DNA of 64,000 nucleotides from Paucibacter aquatile (GCF_002885975.1 NZ_POSP01000003.1:806001-870000), one strand, 5' to 3'; shown: positions 8,548 through 17,574, counted from the stretch's first letter. The notes: a model not told the origin generated them from the letters alone. Numbers and translations: made by a program.

Positions 8548-8754
8548 ATGGATAACCGCCTGTTGGAAATGTTGGTCTGCCCCTTGTGCAAAGGTCCGCT
8601 GGAACATCTGCGCAGCCCCGATGGCGGCCGCGAGCTGATTTGCCATGCCGACCGCCTGGCCTTCCCGGTGCGCGATGGCATCCCCGTGATGCTGGAAAAC
8701 GAGGCGCGCGCCTACGACCCGGACGCCGAGAGCCACAAGCCTGTCGCCCTATGA
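8548..8754 (+). CDS. Trm112/YcaR-family small zinc-ribbon-like protein
   Basis: A 68-residue protein, MDNRLLEMLVCPLCKGPLEHL at its start, with the CPLCKGPL knuckle, a later HADRLAFPVRDGIPVML segment and a single Cys before it (ELICHADRLAF): the UPF0434/Trm112 pattern. Family members in bacteria are small and of uncertain role, often placed between lpxK and kdsB as here. Several in-frame ATGs exist; 8548 is chosen because GGGG at 8538-8541 lies six bases upstream and the family begins there. Its stop overlaps the kdsB start by four bases (ATGA). Confidence 0.88.
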   Translation: MDNRLLEMLVCPLCKGPLEHLRSPDGGRELICHADRLAFPVRDGIPVMLENEARAYDPDAESHKPVAL

Positions 8755-9530
8755 GCTTCACCGTCATCGTGCCGGCTCGCCTGGCCTCCACCCGCCTGCC
8801 CAACAAGCCGCTGGCCGATATCGAGGGCCTGCCCATGATCGTGCGCGTGGCCCAGCGAGCCGCCCAGTCGCGCGCCAGCCGTGTGGTGGTGGCCAGTGAC
8901 GCGCCCGAGGTGCTGCAAGCCTGTGCCGCCCATGGCATTGAGGCGGTGCTGACCCGTGCGGACCATGTCTCGGGCAGCGACCGCCTGGCCGAAGCCTGCG
9001 AGCTGCTGGGCCTGGACGGGCAGGACTTGGTCGTCAATGTGCAGGGCGACGAGCCCCTGATCGAGCCGGCCATGATCGACGCCTGCGCCGAGTTGCTGCG
9101 CCAGCGACCCGAATGCGTGATGAGCACGGTGGCCCATGGGCTGGACGACACGCCCGAAGGCCAGGCCGAGTTCGCCAACCCGAATGTGGTCAAGGTGGTG
9201 ACCGACAAGAACGGCCTGGCGCTTTACTTCTCGCGCGCCCACATCCCCTTCTGGCGCGATGGTCAGGCCACAGGTGCAACGCGCGCGCGGCCCGGCTCGG
9301 CCTTGCGCCATGTCGGGCTCTACGGCTATCTGGCCGGTTTTCTGCGCCGCTTCCCGCAGCTGGAGGTCAGCCCGCTGGAACAGATCGAATCGCTGGAACA
9401 GCTGCGCGTGCTCTGGCACGGCGAGCGCATCGCGGTGCACCTGAGCGCCGAGCGCCCCGGCCCCGGCGTCGACACACCCGAAGACCTGGAGCGCGTGCGC
9501 GCCGTGTTTCGCGCCCAGGCCGCCAAGTGA
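8751..9530 (+). CDS. kdsB: 3-deoxy-manno-octulosonate cytidylyltransferase (CMP-KDO synthetase)
   Basis: Activates KDO with CTP to CMP-KDO for the lipopolysaccharide inner core (259 aa, cytoplasmic). Visible motifs: nucleotide-binding PARLASTRLPNKPLADI at the N-terminus, SDAPEVLQ, GSDRLAEA, VNVQGDEPLI, and the C-terminal HLSAERPGPGVDTPEDLERV. Full length. The ATG at 8751 overlaps the upstream stop, so the gene is coupled to the Trm112-like gene. It completes the exbB-exbD-lpxK-kdsB string. Confidence 0.96.
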   Translation: MSFTVIVPARLASTRLPNKPLADIEGLPMIVRVAQRAAQSRASRVVVASDAPEVLQACAAHGIEAVLTRADHVSGSDRLAEACELLGLDGQDLVVNVQGDEPLIEPAMIDACAELLRQRPECVMSTVAHGLDDTPEGQAEFANPNVVKVVTDKNGLALYFSRAHIPFWRDGQATGATRARPGSALRHVGLYGYLAGFLRRFPQLEVSPLEQIESLEQLRVLWHGERIAVHLSAERPGPGVDTPEDLERVRAVFRAQAAK

Positions 9531-9684
9531 AGCGCGGGCACGGAGGCACGGCTCCTGCGAAGCCCGGGGTTACGTGAAGACAACAAGCGGGGTTTGCGTC
9601 AGTCTGGCGTAGGTCAGCGCATGCTATCCTCGCCCGCTGTTGAAGAGGGCCTTGCGTGCCTTCCATGCTGCATCAAGGAGACCC

Positions 9685-10338
9685 ATGCGACTGATTCTTC
9701 TGGGCGCCCCCGGCGCCGGCAAAGGCACCCAAGCTGCCTTCATCTGCCAAAAATTTGGTATCCCGCAAATTTCCACCGGCGACATGCTGCGCGCCGCCGT
9801 CAAGGCCGGCACCGAGATGGGCCTGGCCGCCAAGAAGGTCATGGATGCCGGCGGCCTGGTCAGCGATGACATCATCATCGGCTTGGTCAAGGAACGCATC
9901 ACCCAGCCCGATTGCGCCCAAGGTTTCCTGTTCGACGGTTTCCCCCGCACCATCCCGCAAGCCGACGCCATGAAGGCCGCCGGCGTGAAGTTGGACTATG
10001 TGCTGGAAATCGACGTGCCCGACAGCGCCATCATCGAACGCATGAGCGGCCGCCGTGTGCATGTGGCATCAGGCCGCACCTACCACGTCAAGTTCAACCC
10101 GCCCAAGGTGGAAGGCAAGGACGATGCCACCGGTGAAGACCTGATCCAGCGCGACGACGACAAGGAAGAAACCGTCAAGAAGCGCCTGGAGGTCTACCAG
10201 TCGCAAACCCGCCCCCTGGTCGCCTACTACTCGCAATGGGCCGCCAGCGGCGAGGCAGGCGCGCCGCAGTACCGCTGCATCGAAGGCATCGGCTCGGTCG
10301 ACGACATCACCCAGCGTGCCCTCGCCGCCCTGAGCTGA
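9685..10338 (+). CDS. adk: Adenylate kinase
   Basis: Interconverts ATP + AMP and 2 ADP (217 aa, cytoplasmic). The N-terminal P-loop is GAPGAGKGTQ (residues 7-16), the AMP site includes ISTGDMLR, and FDGFPRTIPQ and the LID region starting GRRVHVASGRTYH are present; the long LID lacks the four zinc cysteines, as in proteobacterial enzymes. ATG at 9685 follows AAGGAG (9675-9680). A clear terminator lies 20 bp downstream. About 150 bp of non-coding DNA precedes it, so it probably has its own promoter. Confidence 0.97.
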   Translation: MRLILLGAPGAGKGTQAAFICQKFGIPQISTGDMLRAAVKAGTEMGLAAKKVMDAGGLVSDDIIIGLVKERITQPDCAQGFLFDGFPRTIPQADAMKAAGVKLDYVLEIDVPDSAIIERMSGRRVHVASGRTYHVKFNPPKVEGKDDATGEDLIQRDDDKEETVKKRLEVYQSQTRPLVAYYSQWAASGEAGAPQYRCIEGIGSVDDITQRALAALS

Positions 10339-10357
10339 GCATATTTCCTTCTCGAGC

Positions 10358-10384
10358 AAAGCCGCTTCAATGCGGCTTTCTTTT
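10358..10384 (+). terminator. Rho-independent terminator after adk
   Basis: Stem AAAGCCGC and GCGGCTTT around loop TTCAAT, followed by CTTTT. It separates adk from the downstream dehydrogenase gene. Confidence 0.9.
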
Positions 10385-10393
10385 GACCAATAA

Positions 10394-10415
10394 TTGACGT
10401 TTACGTCAACGTCAA
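10394..10415 (+). promoter_or_regulatory. LiuR-like palindromic operator
   Basis: TTGACGTTTACGTCAA at 10394-10409 is a palindrome (TTGACG / CGTCAA around TTTA), directly followed by a third half-site CGTCAA at 10410-10415. It lies 27-48 bp before the start of the dehydrogenase gene. From memory, it fits the TTnACGTnnACGTnAA operators of MerR-family LiuR regulators of branched-chain amino acid breakdown; the regulator itself is not in this window. Confidence 0.5.
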
Positions 10416-10441
10416 CCAACCCTTCTTTCAAAGGATTGAAC

Positions 10442-11200
<759 letters not shown>

Positions 11201-11250
11201 TTCGTTCATTCGACGGCATCGCGCTGCAACCGTCCGGCGCGCCTCAAACA

Positions 11251-11285
11251 AAAAAGGGCCCTGGCGCAAAGCCAGGGCCCTTTTT
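11251..11285 (+). terminator. Bidirectional Rho-independent terminator
   Basis: Long stem AAAAAGGGCCCTGGC / GCCAGGGCCCTTTTT around GCAAA. The A run on the left and T run on the right let it serve both the dehydrogenase gene (plus) and the convergent TPR gene ending at 11353 (minus). Confidence 0.92.
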
Positions 11286-11352
11286 CTGGTCTCTGCTCTC
11301 GCTCAAGCAACCGAAGTCTGACCTGAGCGAAAGCGAGTCAACACATGCTCAA

Positions 11353-12606
11353 TCAGCGCTTGGCGCTGCGGCTGTGGATGCCCCACAGACGAGCCAGATC
11401 GGCTGAGCCGTCCGTACCCTTGACCGAACGCCAGGTGGCCTGCGCCTTGGATGCATCACCGGCCATGGACTGGGCCAGGCCCAGGTAGAGCTTGGCATCA
11501 TCCGGACGAGCCAGATTGCCCTTCTCGATGCCCTGCTCGATGTACTTGACGCCCTTGGCCGCATCGCCGCGGAAAGCCGTGGCCAGACCCAGGGATACCA
11601 GGGCGTTGCCGTCCTTGGCAGCCTGAGCGGTCTTTTCGACCTCGGGCAGAGCAGCCTTGGCTTCGCCGATGCGCTTGACCATCAGGTCGTTCAGGCGCTT
11701 GTGCCGCTCACCTTCTTTGCCCTGGCCCAGGACATTGGCCGCAAAGCCCTTGTCCACGACCGCCTTACCTTCCTCGGGATAGCCAGCCTGAGCCGCCAAC
11801 TGAGCCATTTCCATGTAGTCGTTGGCATCCTTCAGGTTGCCGGTGGCCAGCTTGAGGCGGTAAACATCCAGGGTGAAGCGATCCGAGAAACCCTTCTTGC
11901 TCTGAAGCGCGCCCAACACCTGCGTCCACAGTTCCTTGCGCGGGTAGTAGTTCAGCAGTTTGGCGATGGCCAATTGCTCGGCGTTGCCATCCTTCTGACG
12001 GATGGCAGCACTCAGCAAGAGGTTCAGCTTGTCCTGCGAAGGCGTACGACCCGCCTTCTCATCGGCAGCAATCTCGGCCTCGGTGTCCTTGATGATGGAA
12101 CCCATGTCGCCGGAATTGAACTGCGCCGAGGTCAGGACCTGCTTCATGGTGGGGCTGTTGCCGCCTTCCTTGAAGTAGCGCTGCGCCCAGGTCAGAGCGC
12201 GGGCGTTGTCCTTGTTGCGCAGATAGGTGCCCGCGATCGATTCGATGTAGCGCAGCTGCTCGGCGCCCGACAGCTTGCCGCTGGCCTTCAAGGCTTCAAA
12301 AGCCTTGACCATGGAATCGGTGTCGCCAGCGCCCGAAGCAGCAGCCATGCGCATCGCTTCGATGTTGTAGTTCTCGGTGGCGTTGCGGCCACTGACAGCT
12401 TCAGCCTCGTGCACCTTGGCCAGGGCGTCCTTGTACTTGCCGGACTTGATCAAGGCGACGGCATCTTTCAGCGCCTTGCCCACCTGAGGACGCACACCCT
12501 CAGCCTGAGCATGGGCTTGCACCAAGCCCAGTTCGCCTTGGGGGGCGTTGCCCAACACAAACGCCATGGCGCCAATAGCGACCGAGGCCAATGTCCTGAT
12601 CTTCAT
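11353..12606 (-). CDS. Exported TPR-like protein, last gene of the tonB operon
   Basis: A 417-residue protein with a signal peptide (MKIRTLASVAIGAMAFVLG ... QAHAQA) and a helical, alanine-rich body of degenerate tetratricopeptide-like repeats, for example LIKSGKYKDALAKVHEAEAV and LGLAQSMAGDASKAQATW. It is probably periplasmic. It follows tonB-exbB-exbD-exbD on the same strand, so I infer a role supporting TonB-dependent uptake, like the TPR proteins found with TonB systems elsewhere. The start ATG is only about 20 bp after a hairpin terminator, so expression probably depends on read-through. No enzymatic motif is seen. Confidence 0.8.
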   Translation of the reverse strand: MKIRTLASVAIGAMAFVLGNAPQGELGLVQAHAQAEGVRPQVGKALKDAVALIKSGKYKDALAKVHEAEAVSGRNATENYNIEAMRMAAASGAGDTDSMVKAFEALKASGKLSGAEQLRYIESIAGTYLRNKDNARALTWAQRYFKEGGNSPTMKQVLTSAQFNSGDMGSIIKDTEAEIAADEKAGRTPSQDKLNLLLSAAIRQKDGNAEQLAIAKLLNYYPRKELWTQVLGALQSKKGFSDRFTLDVYRLKLATGNLKDANDYMEMAQLAAQAGYPEEGKAVVDKGFAANVLGQGKEGERHKRLNDLMVKRIGEAKAALPEVEKTAQAAKDGNALVSLGLATAFRGDAAKGVKYIEQGIEKGNLARPDDAKLYLGLAQSMAGDASKAQATWRSVKGTDGSADLARLWGIHSRSAKR

Positions 12607-12626
12607 CGTCTTCTACCCTCTTTGCG

Positions 12627-12661
12627 AAAAAAAACGCGCCGCCCTTGACGGACGGCGCGCT
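12627..12661 (-). terminator. Hairpin terminator/attenuator between exbD and the TPR gene
   Basis: On the minus strand CGCGCCGTCC pairs with GGGCGGCGCG (one G-U pair) around GTCAA, followed by eight T residues. It ends about 20 bp before the ATG of the TPR gene and after the second exbD, so it should reduce expression of the last gene. Confidence 0.85.
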
Positions 12662-12697
12662 GTTCTTTTGTCGTCTCAGTTCACGGCTTGCGCCGTC

Positions 12698-13132
12698 TCA
12701 CTTGACGTACTGTTCGTTGCCGACCATGCCCATCTTCTTGACACCCAGTCGCTGAGCGGAAGCCATGACGGCTGCGACAGCGCCGTACTCGGCCAGCTTG
12801 TTGGGCTTGATGTGCACTTCGGCTTGGTCTGCCTCAGCAGCAACTTCAGCCAGCTTCGCTTCTACGGCCTGGTGATTGGGCATTTCGTTTTCATCCCAAT
12901 ACACCTTGCCATCAAAGTCAATCAACACCGTGTGAATCACCGGCTCTTTCGGATTCTCGATCGGCGGAGCAGGCGGAGGCATATCCAGATTCACCGAATG
13001 CAATTGGATCGGGATCGTGATGATCAGCATCACGATCAACACCAACATCACGTCGATCAAGGGCGTGGTGTTGACGTCCATCATGACTTCGGGCTCGTCG
13101 CCACCGGAGGAGCTACCTACATTCATTCCCAT
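12698..13132 (-). CDS. exbD: ExbD/TolR-family protein, second copy of the TonB operon
   Basis: ExbD-type subunit (144 aa) with the proton-path aspartate in NTTPLIDVMLVLIVMLIITIP and a periplasmic domain. The start is taken at the internal ATG 13130-13132 (MGMNVGSSSGGDE), which matches the start of the adjacent paralogue and follows GAGGAG; the earlier in-frame ATG would add seven residues. The periplasmic domain differs from the neighbour (proline-rich PPPAPPIENP), so the two copies are not interchangeable duplicates. Confidence 0.9.
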   Translation of the reverse strand: MGMNVGSSSGGDEPEVMMDVNTTPLIDVMLVLIVMLIITIPIQLHSVNLDMPPPAPPIENPKEPVIHTVLIDFDGKVYWDENEMPNHQAVEAKLAEVAAEADQAEVHIKPNKLAEYGAVAAVMASAQRLGVKKMGMVGNEQYVK

Positions 13133-13149
13133 GCTATTCGCTCCTCGCT

Positions 13150-13578
13150 TCAACCACCGCGCGCAGGCGGCTCGGTGACGAAGCTGACTTTCATGATGCC
13201 GGCACGCTGGCAGGCATAAACCACACGGCCCACGGACTCGTAGCGCGACTTGTCATCGCCACGGACATGCACCTCAGGCTGCGGATTCAGAACCGCCACC
13301 TTGCCCAGACGCTGCACCAAGGCATCGACATCAGGCACCAGAGTCGTGTTCCAGTAGATCTCGCCGTTCTTGGTGACCGAGATATCAATGTTCTCCGGCT
13401 TGGTCACGCGGACGACGTTGGTTTCCTTAGGAAGCTCAACCTTGACCGTGCTGACCACCGCCGGGATGGTGATGAGGAAGATGATCAACAGCACCAACAT
13501 CACGTCCACGAGGGGCGTGGTGTTGATGGTTGAGACCACTTCATCATCGCCGGAAGAAGATCCGACGTTCATTCCCAT
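13150..13578 (-). CDS. exbD: ExbD/TolR-family protein, first copy of the TonB operon
   Basis: ExbD subunit (142 aa) beginning MGMNVGSSSGDDEVV, with one transmembrane helix carrying Asp in NTTPLVDVMLVLLIIFLITIP and a periplasmic domain. It lies 25 bp after exbB and 17 bp before the second exbD. Xanthomonas and many Burkholderiales have tonB-exbB-exbD1-exbD2 in this order. Confidence 0.92.
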   Translation of the reverse strand: MGMNVGSSSGDDEVVSTINTTPLVDVMLVLLIIFLITIPAVVSTVKVELPKETNVVRVTKPENIDISVTKNGEIYWNTTLVPDVDALVQRLGKVAVLNPQPEVHVRGDDKSRYESVGRVVYACQRAGIMKVSFVTEPPARGG

Positions 13579-13603
13579 GATGGGTTCTCCGGGTCAGCGC
13601 TGA

Positions 13604-14437
13604 TTAGCGCTTGGCAACTTGACGGTTGCCCATCAGGACGCCGTGCAGGTCACCTGCGAAAGCACGAACTTGGCCCATCACCGACTTGTTGCGGTTCACC
13701 AGCCAGTTGTAACCCAGCACGGCCGGCACAGCGACGCCCAGACCGATGGCAGTCATGATCAGCGCTTCACCCACAGGACCGGCCACCTTGTCGATGGATG
13801 CTTGGCCAGCAACGCCGATGGCGGTCAGGGCTTGCAGAATACCCCACACGGTACCGAACAGACCGATGAAGGGAGAGGTCGAACCCACGGTCGCCAGGAA
13901 GCCCAGACCGGTTTGCACGCGGCTTTGCACTTCAGCCACCGAGCGCTCGATGTTGGTCGAGACCCAGGTGTTGTGGTCGATGTTCTCGGTCAGGGCGCCT
14001 TCATGGTGCTCCGAAGCCTCGATCGCGTTGGCGGCGATGTAGCGGAAAGCGCTGGCTTCCTTCAGGCTCTTGACGCCTTCGGCCAGGCTGGCCTTCTTGA
14101 AGAAGGTGGCGCGCACGTCCTTGGCTTCGTTGGCCAGCTTTTGGGTGTCCCACAGCTTGGTGATCAGGATGTACCAGCTGCCCATGGACATGATCAGCAG
14201 CAGGGCCAGAACGCCCTTGGACACCATGTCGCCGTGAGCCAGCATGGCTTGCAGGCCGTAGGGGTTGTCTGCAGGCTTGGCAGCGGCTTGCGCCACGGGG
14301 GCAGCTTCAGCAGCAGGAGCGACAGCCTCAGTGGGAGCAGCAGCGGAAGCAGCCGCTTCTTGAGCTTGCACAGGCGAAACAGCCATTGCCGCAGCAAAGG
14401 CGATGGCGGCGAACAGGCCGGAAATACGAGAAATCAT
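13604..14437 (-). CDS. exbB: ExbB proton channel of the TonB complex, with N-terminal extension
   Basis: ExbB (277 aa) with a cleavable-looking N-terminal signal (MISRISGLFAAIAFAAAMAV ... VQAQ) and an Ala/Pro-rich periplasmic stretch before the three-helix MotA/TolQ/ExbB core. Core motifs GLGFLATVGSTSPFIGLFGTVWGI and EALIMTAIGLGVAVPAVLGYNW are visible. The extended N-terminus is typical of ExbB proteins that serve TonB, unlike the short ExbB at 6.3 kb. The start ATG is at 14435-14437; an in-frame upstream ATG would mask the signal peptide. It forms an operon with tonB, 105 bp upstream. Confidence 0.93.
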   Translation of the reverse strand: MISRISGLFAAIAFAAAMAVSPVQAQEAAASAAAPTEAVAPAAEAAPVAQAAAKPADNPYGLQAMLAHGDMVSKGVLALLLIMSMGSWYILITKLWDTQKLANEAKDVRATFFKKASLAEGVKSLKEASAFRYIAANAIEASEHHEGALTENIDHNTWVSTNIERSVAEVQSRVQTGLGFLATVGSTSPFIGLFGTVWGILQALTAIGVAGQASIDKVAGPVGEALIMTAIGLGVAVPAVLGYNWLVNRNKSVMGQVRAFAGDLHGVLMGNRQVAKR

Positions 14438-14542
14438 GGAGTCAACTCCTGCGAATGAAATCGAAATCGGTTTGAGAGAAATGGAGCCGGGCACTACCCT
14501 GCCCCAGTGTTGGGTCTTGCAGAACTCTAGCCTGTCGCGGCT

Positions 14543-15193
14543 TTATTCGATGCGGAACTGGAATTCCTGCTCGAACACGTGGTCGCCGGGGCACTCGTAA
14601 GTGTCGCGCAGCGTTTCCTCGATGGCCGCAATGATGGCGCGCTGAGCCTTGCGATCCACGCCCGGGCGCAGGCTTTGCACTTCGATGCTGGCCACACGAC
14701 CCGACTTGACCGTAGCGGTGACCTTGTACAAAGCCTCACCGCTCCAGTTCACCGACGGCACTTCCGGCTTGCCCATCTTGGTGCAAACCATGCCAGCGGT
14801 CTTGGGGCCCGTGCGAACCGGGGCCGGGGCCGGGGCAGCAGCCGGAGCCGGCGGCGGCGCCGGGCGAACCGGCTGAGCTGCCGGAGGCGCCACCTGAGTC
14901 GACGCAATGGCCGGTGCCGGCGGAGCGGGCGCGGTCACCTGGAATTCCGGCGGCGGGATGAAGGGCGGCGGAGGCGCCTTCAGGTCCGGCGGCGGCGGAA
15001 CAACCTTTTCAGGCTCCGGCGGCGGCTTGACCTTCTCTTCAATCACCTTGGTCTCGATGGGACCCTTGACCGCCTCAATGGCTTTCCGGGCCAGTCCACT
15101 TGCCAACGCCCACGCGATCAACACGTGGATCAAGACCACGATGCCAATACCCGTGAAGCGTGACGAGCCTTGCTTATCCTGCGCAAAGTTCAT
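14543..15193 (-). CDS. tonB: TonB energy-transducing protein
   Basis: TonB (216 aa) transmits energy from ExbB-ExbD to outer-membrane receptors. It has an N-terminal membrane anchor (GIGIVVLIHVLIAWALASG), which retains the His and spacing of the TonB anchor, a long proline-rich spacer (residues about 55-130: PPPEPEKVVPPPP, RPAPPPAPAAAPAPAP) and a C-terminal domain with YKVTATVKSGRVASIEV and an E-F-Q-F-R end. It is first in the tonB-exbB-exbD-exbD-TPR operon. I saw no clear Fur box upstream, so the substrate (iron, cobalamin or other) is not indicated. Confidence 0.93.
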   Translation of the reverse strand: MNFAQDKQGSSRFTGIGIVVLIHVLIAWALASGLARKAIEAVKGPIETKVIEEKVKPPPEPEKVVPPPPDLKAPPPPFIPPPEFQVTAPAPPAPAIASTQVAPPAAQPVRPAPPPAPAAAPAPAPVRTGPKTAGMVCTKMGKPEVPSVNWSGEALYKVTATVKSGRVASIEVQSLRPGVDRKAQRAIIAAIEETLRDTYECPGDHVFEQEFQFRIE

Positions 15194-15909
15194 GCGCGCT
15201 CCTTCTTAAGACTGCGAATTTCTTTCATCAAGACACGTGGGTTCATCACCCCTGCGCAGCGCCCGTCTCGAACGTTCGGGTCCCGCAGTCTGCCAATTTC
15301 TGAACCGTCACCACCCGACAAAGGCAGATCGATTCTCTCTATCGGCACTTGCGGCACCACCTACAACAAAAATGCCCGTCAGCTTGCGACCGCGGGCTTG
15401 AGCTCGGCATCTACCCGAAGCCGCGTCAGGCGGAGTCGGACATCTACACAAGCGCCTGCGATCATAAACGAGTTCCAAAGCCCCGAAGCCGTGGGGATTA
15501 CCCCAGGAGCTGACAAGAGCATGACACCCGAAGCCCGCGCCAGGCTTTGATCTTCGACGAGCCGCAGGCCTTACTGGTATTTTAGTGGTATCGAGTCAAA
15601 TCCCATCACCCATCGAATCAGGGTTTACGCTGATTCGATCGTGAGGAAAGGCAAAGTTGTGAAACAAGTACACATCCCGCAGGAATAGCGGTTTGCGCTC
15701 GCGACACCGTCTGTCGATTCGCACCACGGCCCTCATCTGGCCCGGGCACAGAGACACGGAACACAGAGACCTAACGGCGAGAGCACAAGGACACGCACCG
15801 AGGCCATCACTCTCACTCGAAATGGCTCCGTTTCAGGGGTGCCACTTCATGTCTCGCGCCAGCCGGCACGGACGGCTCTTCCGACGCTAGATGGCTGCCG
15901 CTTGGTGAC
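15194..15909. other. 716-bp intergenic region upstream of tonB
   Basis: No convincing gene in any frame; the few open frames are short with unnatural composition. It must hold the tonB promoter. Notable contents are a perfect 10-bp inverted repeat at 15612-15639 and a short repetitive stretch around 15747-15800 built from CACAGAGACACGG-like units. GC falls to near 50% in parts, for example around 15575-15660. Confidence 0.6.
15612..15639. repeat. Perfect 10-bp inverted repeat in the tonB upstream region
   Basis: ATCGAATCAG (15612-15621) and CTGATTCGAT (15630-15639) around the 8-base loop GGTTTACG. There is no T run on either side, so it is not a standard terminator; it may be an operator or a small-RNA hairpin. 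Confidence 0.6.
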
Positions 15910-16869
15910 TCAATGCGAATGCGCATGATCCTCATCCGCATGACGGTGTTTGGGATCCCCTTGCCAACCCATCATCACATCGCGGCCTTCCACCACCAGT
16001 TCCACCTTGGCGCCAACCGGCAGGCAGACCTTGGTGTCGACATGACCGAAAGGCAGACCCGTGAGGATCGGCGTCTTGGTGCGCGAACGCACCGCTTCAA
16101 TCGCATGCTTGAGCGTGTAGCCGCGGTCCAGCGGCGACTTCTTCCAGGCGCTGAATTCACCCAGCAGCACGGCCTTCTGCGCGTCCAGCACACCCGCCTG
16201 CTGCAGCTGCAGCAGCATGCGCTCGACGCGATAGGGATGCTCGCCCACATCTTCCAAGAAGAGCACGCCGCCCTTGATGCGCGGGAAATGCGGCGTGCCC
16301 AGCAGCGAGCTCAGCACACAGAGATTGCCACCCCAGAGCTGGCCCTTGAGGCCCAGGCCGTCAAAGCCCTTCTCGGTGCGGAAGCCCACGGCTTCGAGCA
16401 GGCCGTCCATGGCCTCGACGAAGCAGTCCTGGGTCACATCGTCCACGCCGCCCTCGTCCTTGCTGCGGCCGAAATCACCGCAGGCCAAGGGGCCGGCCCA
16501 GCTCTGTGCCTTGGCATGGGCCAGCAAACCCATCTGCAGCGCGGTGATGTCGCTGTAACCCACCCAGCGCGTGCCCTGCTCCACGCTGCGCGCCAGCAGC
16601 TTCCAATCGATCCGGTCGAGCAAACGGGTCAGTCCGTAGCCGCCGCGGGTGGCCAAGGCCACGCTGGGCGCCGCGCTGGCCACACGATGCAGGGCCGCCA
16701 GGCGGGTGGCGTCATCGCCGCCAAATCGCTGATGGCGGGCCAGGGCGTCTTCGTCAACGCTGACCGCAAAGCCCAGCTTCTCCAGGCGCTTGGCCGCGCG
16801 CTTGAGTGGTGCGGCATGGGCCAGCACGCCGGCGGGGGTGTAGAGGGTCAGACTCGGGCTTGCGCTCAT
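15910..16869 (-). CDS. ldcA: LD-carboxypeptidase (peptidase S66, muramoyltetrapeptide carboxypeptidase)
   Basis: Serine peptidase (319 aa) that removes the terminal D-Ala from cytoplasmic murein tetrapeptides during peptidoglycan recycling. The nucleophile serine lies in WVGYSDIT, with family segments GPLACGDFG, GGNLCVLSSLLGTP, the Glu in LFLEDVGEHPYR and the His in GLPFGHVDTK, consistent with the S66 Ser-Glu-His triad. There is no signal peptide. The C-terminus ends in a His/Asp-rich tail (KHRHADEDHAHSH), which is not part of the fold and might bind metal. Its ATG overlaps the tadA stop by four bases. Confidence 0.92.
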   Translation of the reverse strand: MSASPSLTLYTPAGVLAHAAPLKRAAKRLEKLGFAVSVDEDALARHQRFGGDDATRLAALHRVASAAPSVALATRGGYGLTRLLDRIDWKLLARSVEQGTRWVGYSDITALQMGLLAHAKAQSWAGPLACGDFGRSKDEGGVDDVTQDCFVEAMDGLLEAVGFRTEKGFDGLGLKGQLWGGNLCVLSSLLGTPHFPRIKGGVLFLEDVGEHPYRVERMLLQLQQAGVLDAQKAVLLGEFSAWKKSPLDRGYTLKHAIEAVRSRTKTPILTGLPFGHVDTKVCLPVGAKVELVVEGRDVMMGWQGDPKHRHADEDHAHSH

Positions 16870-17495
16870 GGCTGGGATTCCGGTGAGGGTTCAGAAGACG
16901 AAGAAAGATCGAGATGGGTCACGTCGCCGGTCGGGATGGCATCGGGCAAATCGCTGTCGCCGGCCACAGCACGCGCGGCGGCGCGGCGCTGCCGGGCGGC
17001 GTCACGGCGCTGCGCGAAAAACTCGCGCAGCAGCTTGGACGAGGCCTCGGCCAGCACCCCGCCCTGGATGCAGGTGTGGTGGTTCAGCTGGGGCTGGGCA
17101 AACAAGTCCAGCACCGAACCGGCCACGCCGGTCTTGGGATCGTGGGCGGCGAACACCACCCGCTTGAGCCGGGCATGCATCATGGCCATGGCACACATGG
17201 CGCAAGGCTCCAGTGTCACAAACAGCTCGCATTCGGGCAGGCGGTAGTTGCCCAGCAAGGTGGCGGCGTGGCGCAAGGCCACGATCTCGGCGTGGGCCGT
17301 GGGGTCGTGGGTGGTGATGGGCCGGTTGTAGCCGGTGGCGATCACCTGGCCGGCGCGCATCAGCACCGCGCCGACCGGCACCTCCCCTGCAAGCCAGGCG
17401 TTATGGGCCTGATCCAGCGCGATGCGCATGGCGTATTCATCGGCGGCGGAAACCGCAGCGGCGGGCGAGGAAGAGGAGAGGAGGATTTCAGACAT
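16866..17495 (-). CDS. tadA: tRNA-specific adenosine deaminase
   Basis: Deaminates A34 to inosine in tRNA-Arg(ACG) (209 aa). The zinc-deaminase signature is complete: TAHAEIVALR supplies the His ligand and proton-shuttle Glu, and TLEPCAMCAMAMMHAR the two Cys ligands. VPVGAVLMRAGQVIATGYNRP is the conserved first strand region. The C-terminal tail after about residue 160 is Ala/Arg-rich and then acidic and Ser-rich, longer than in the E. coli enzyme. I start at MSEILLSS (17495); an upstream in-frame ATG adds eight residues. Confidence 0.95.
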   Translation of the reverse strand: MSEILLSSSSPAAAVSAADEYAMRIALDQAHNAWLAGEVPVGAVLMRAGQVIATGYNRPITTHDPTAHAEIVALRHAATLLGNYRLPECELFVTLEPCAMCAMAMMHARLKRVVFAAHDPKTGVAGSVLDLFAQPQLNHHTCIQGGVLAEASSKLLREFFAQRRDAARQRRAAARAVAGDSDLPDAIPTGDVTHLDLSSSSEPSPESQP

Positions 17496-17574
17496 GGTCG
17501 GCCCGGCGCAGTGTAACAAGCGCCCTGCCCCGCTCCGGGAAATCCCTTGCTCGCCTTGCCAGCGCCGGTGCCAC

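Noticed and set aside
15740..15800. CACAGAGACACGG-like stretch as an insertion sequence end
   Set aside because: Short and imperfect, with no transposase gene or paired terminal repeat nearby.
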